A DNA stretch of 15,658 bases from Methylotenera sp. (GTDB taxonomy: Bacteria; Pseudomonadota; Gammaproteobacteria; Burkholderiales; Methylophilaceae). The translations under genes were made by a program, and so were the position numbers. The stretch spans positions 1 to 15,658 of the forward strand of contig SXVG01000061.1 of the NCBI GenBank assembly GCA_005791685.1, given 5' to 3'. Below the pieces are notes generated by a model, which saw only the letters and a list, made by a program, of their open reading frames with translations, was not told where the DNA came from and searched no databases. Shown here one piece after another: positions 14,185 to 15,658 of this stretch. Position 1 is the first letter of the stretch, and every line of letters starts with the position of its first letter.

Positions 14185-14201
14185 TTAATTAAAAAAGGTG
14201 A
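14168..14201. repeat. Direct repeat AAAAGGTGA x2 flanking a TTTAATTAAA palindrome
   Basis: AAAAGGTGA occurs at 14168-14176 and 14193-14201, 25 bases apart, and a ten-base perfect palindrome (14184-14193) lies between, overlapping the -10. The second copy also supplies the ribosome-binding site. This could be the autoregulatory site of the winged-helix protein. Confidence 0.35.
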
Positions 14202-14215
14202 ACAATCATGCCACT

Positions 14216-14566
14216 ATGAATACGCCGACATCACTGACTTATATCAAGTTTTTGAATCTAGCCCAAGCCATACGCGAGCTAACGGATTTTCCTGCGCTAA
14301 ACCCCATGGAAGAGTATTTGTTAAACCACATTGCCTTAACTTGGCATGCCAATAAAAACCCCAGCGTGTCCGAAACCATGCACGCCTCTCCTGAAATGTC
14401 ACCCAGTACCGTGCACAGGCATTTAAAAGCTTTGCGCATAAAAGGCTTTATTGGTCTGGACGTGTATGAGCTGGATAATCGGGTTAAGTACATTGTGCAC
14501 ACACCGCTCAGTCAGCAATATTTCTCATTATTGGGGCAATGCCTTGATAATTCCGCCACGGCTTAA
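14216..14566 (+). CDS. Winged-helix DNA-binding protein, MarR-like
   Basis: This 116-residue protein looks like a small winged-helix transcription factor; I cannot assign a named regulator. After an N-terminal helix, residues 25-90 form the DNA-binding region: LNPMEEYLLNHIALTW, then MSPSTVHRHLKALRIKGFI as the probable recognition helix, then YELDNRVKYIVHT as the wing. The short C-terminal helix may dimerise. I chose ATG 14216; a GTG at 14198 is in frame but overlaps the Shine-Dalgarno sequence. An out-of-frame ATG at 14208, ideally spaced from AGGTGA, encodes three codons and stops over this ATG, so initiation may be by re-start. The stop overlaps the next gene's ATG by one base (TAATG), tying the regulator to the membrane protein. 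Confidence 0.75.
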   Translation: MNTPTSLTYIKFLNLAQAIRELTDFPALNPMEEYLLNHIALTWHANKNPSVSETMHASPEMSPSTVHRHLKALRIKGFIGLDVYELDNRVKYIVHTPLSQQYFSLLGQCLDNSATA

Positions 14567-15144
14567 TGCAAGCATCCGCATCCACCCCATCTAATAGGCT
14601 TAGCACCGCACTGATTGAAACGCTGGCGGTTTTTCTGATTTGGGTATTTTTCTACCGATTCAATTTATTTGTATTTGCTTATTTTGAATACAACCCACGC
14701 GTGTACTGGCTGTTCTTACCTGCGGGCATACGCATGCTGGCGGTGTTTATCTTTGGCTGGCGAGGGGTGGCCGGTCTCTTTGTTGGGTCTATTTACACCA
14801 ATGAAGCGGAAACCGATGCTTATGTAGTGGGTTTGGCGGCCATTTCTGCGCTGTCGCCCATGCTGGCTTTGTATGCTTGCCGTTGGGTGTTCAATATATC
14901 CAGCACCTTAAAAGGCTTAAGGGCTAGGCAGTTGCTGTATTTTACCTTAACTGGCGCGCTGGCCAATTCCTTGTTCAGTCAACTGTATTTTTATTTCATG
15001 AGCACGGTCGAGTCATTGCATGGACTGACGCCCATGTTTGTCGGGGATGTGTTCGGCACCTTGCTGGTTTTCTACATCATCGCTAAAACCTTGCAACTGA
15101 TGACTTATACAATCAAACAAACAAACCCGCCCATAAATTATTAA
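14566..15144 (+). CDS. Stand-alone MASE1-like integral membrane protein
   Basis: This 192-residue protein has about six membrane segments (near 15-37, 46-64, 68-78, 86-108, 123-145 and 155-178). Two blocks resemble the MASE1 sensory domain usually fused to GGDEF, kinase or other output domains: LFLPAGIRMLAVFIFGWRG (49-67), with the Pro-x-Gly turn then a hydrophobic run and a basic loop, and FVGDVFGTLLVFY (158-170), matching the Gly-Asp-x-x-Gly turn before the last helix. No output domain follows; the frame ends soon after the last helix. The start overlaps the winged-helix stop (TAATG), indicating coupled synthesis. I infer a membrane sensor or transporter partner for that regulator; MASE1 relationship is by pattern, and the function is unknown. 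Confidence 0.65.
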   Translation: MQASASTPSNRLSTALIETLAVFLIWVFFYRFNLFVFAYFEYNPRVYWLFLPAGIRMLAVFIFGWRGVAGLFVGSIYTNEAETDAYVVGLAAISALSPMLALYACRWVFNISSTLKGLRARQLLYFTLTGALANSLFSQLYFYFMSTVESLHGLTPMFVGDVFGTLLVFYIIAKTLQLMTYTIKQTNPPINY

Positions 15145-15174
15145 ATCAATAATCCGTCGTATTCACCGCCGGTG

Positions 15175-15658
15175 TTAGCCCAAGAGCGTGAACAAGAGCC
15201 CCAGTCCGGCACAGCTTAAGATGAGCGGAATGACGCCAAGCTTGAAGCGAAATAGCGCGACGCTGGCGATAACGGTGAGGCCGATAGCAAACCCATCCAC
15301 CGTCCCGCTTAAGCCTTGTGGCCAGAACACGTGGTAGGCAAAGAATAGGGCCAGATTAAGAATAACGCCGACAATGGCGGCGGTAATGGCCGTTAAAGGC
15401 GCGGTGATTTTAAGCTTACCGTGCGTCGTTTCAATAAAGGGTGCGCCCATAAAAATGAATATAAAGCTAGGCAAGAAGGTGAAGAAGGTGACAATGGTGG
15501 CGGCAGCAAAAGCCGACGCGAACACCGCATCAGGGCCTAGCACTGGGTTTAGCCAACCGCCGACAAACCCCACAAACGTCACCACCATGATGAGTGGCCC
15601 CGGTGTGGTTTCACCTAGGGCTAGGCCGTCCATCATCTGCGTGGCATTGAGCCAATGG
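15175..15658 (-). CDS. chrA: Chromate transporter, C-terminal 160 residues, cut by window edge
   Basis: ChrA-family (CHR) inner-membrane proteins export chromate by a proton-linked mechanism. The reading frame is open to the right edge and stops at 15175. Its visible start, WLNATQMMDGLALGETTPGP followed by LIMVVTFVGFVGGW, matches the second CHR half, where the Thr-Thr-Pro-Gly-Pro motif is diagnostic. Four or five hydrophobic segments follow, with FLPSFIFIFMGAPFIE also typical. This suggests a long-chain (two-domain) ChrA, but the N-terminal half lies outside the window. The internal ATG codons at 15636 and 15633 are not the start. It converges on the MASE1-like gene with a 30-base gap that holds only a small CACC/GGTG dyad (15164-15174). 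Chromate itself is inferred from the family; sulfate or other oxyanions remain possible. Confidence 0.9.
   Translation of the reverse strand, partial: HWLNATQMMDGLALGETTPGPLIMVVTFVGFVGGWLNPVLGPDAVFASAFAAATIVTFFTFLPSFIFIFMGAPFIETTHGKLKITAPLTAITAAIVGVILNLALFFAYHVFWPQGLSGTVDGFAIGLTVIASVALFRFKLGVIPLILSCAGLGLLFTLLG

Overview
The window reads as ordinary chromosome of a Gram-negative bacterium, most likely a beta- or gammaproteobacterium. The evidence is a class I aroA preceded by tyrA, an aat-bpt pair for the N-degron pathway, ygiQ, an rsuA-type pseudouridine synthase, a trhO-type tRNA hydroxylase, and envelope proteins with a lipobox or Sec signal that imply a periplasm and outer membrane. Base composition looks close to balanced and TTG is common both as a leucine codon and as a start. 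I cannot name the genus. No rRNA, tRNA, CRISPR array, insertion sequence or prophage gene was seen, and no gap between genes exceeds 300 bases.

Layout. Positions 1-1621 (minus) hold tyrA followed by aroA, cut by the left edge. A YefM/YoeB-type toxin-antitoxin pair (1810-2312, plus) sits between this operon and the aat-bpt operon (2359-3779, minus). A 22-bp perfect palindrome lies in the divergent gap between aat and a small DUF3147 membrane protein (3864-4214, plus). The radical SAM protein YgiQ (4311-6467) and a secreted TraB/GumN-family protein (6521-7384) follow on plus. They converge on an rsuA-blc pair (7388-8693, minus). A membrane HAMP-PAS-GGDEF-EAL protein (8815-10863, plus) converges on an aldehyde dehydrogenase/DUF779 pair (10867-12871, minus), whose two genes are separated by a strong intrinsic terminator. 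trhO (13146-14096, minus) is divergent from a winged-helix gene coupled to a stand-alone MASE1-like membrane protein (14216-15144, plus). The right edge cuts a chromate transporter, chrA (minus).

How the genes work together. Four pairs look functional as units: tyrA-aroA (aromatic amino acid synthesis), yefM-yoeB (autoregulated addiction module), aat-bpt (N-terminal tagging for ClpS/ClpAP) and aldehyde dehydrogenase-DUF779. The least understood unit is the winged-helix gene plus the MASE1-like protein: a regulator coupled by a TAATG overlap to a membrane sensor-type domain with no output domain. Other points worth checking are the promoter-embedded operator of the toxin-antitoxin pair, the palindrome upstream of aat, the possibly leaderless rsuA, and short three-codon reading frames that run into the start codons of two genes.
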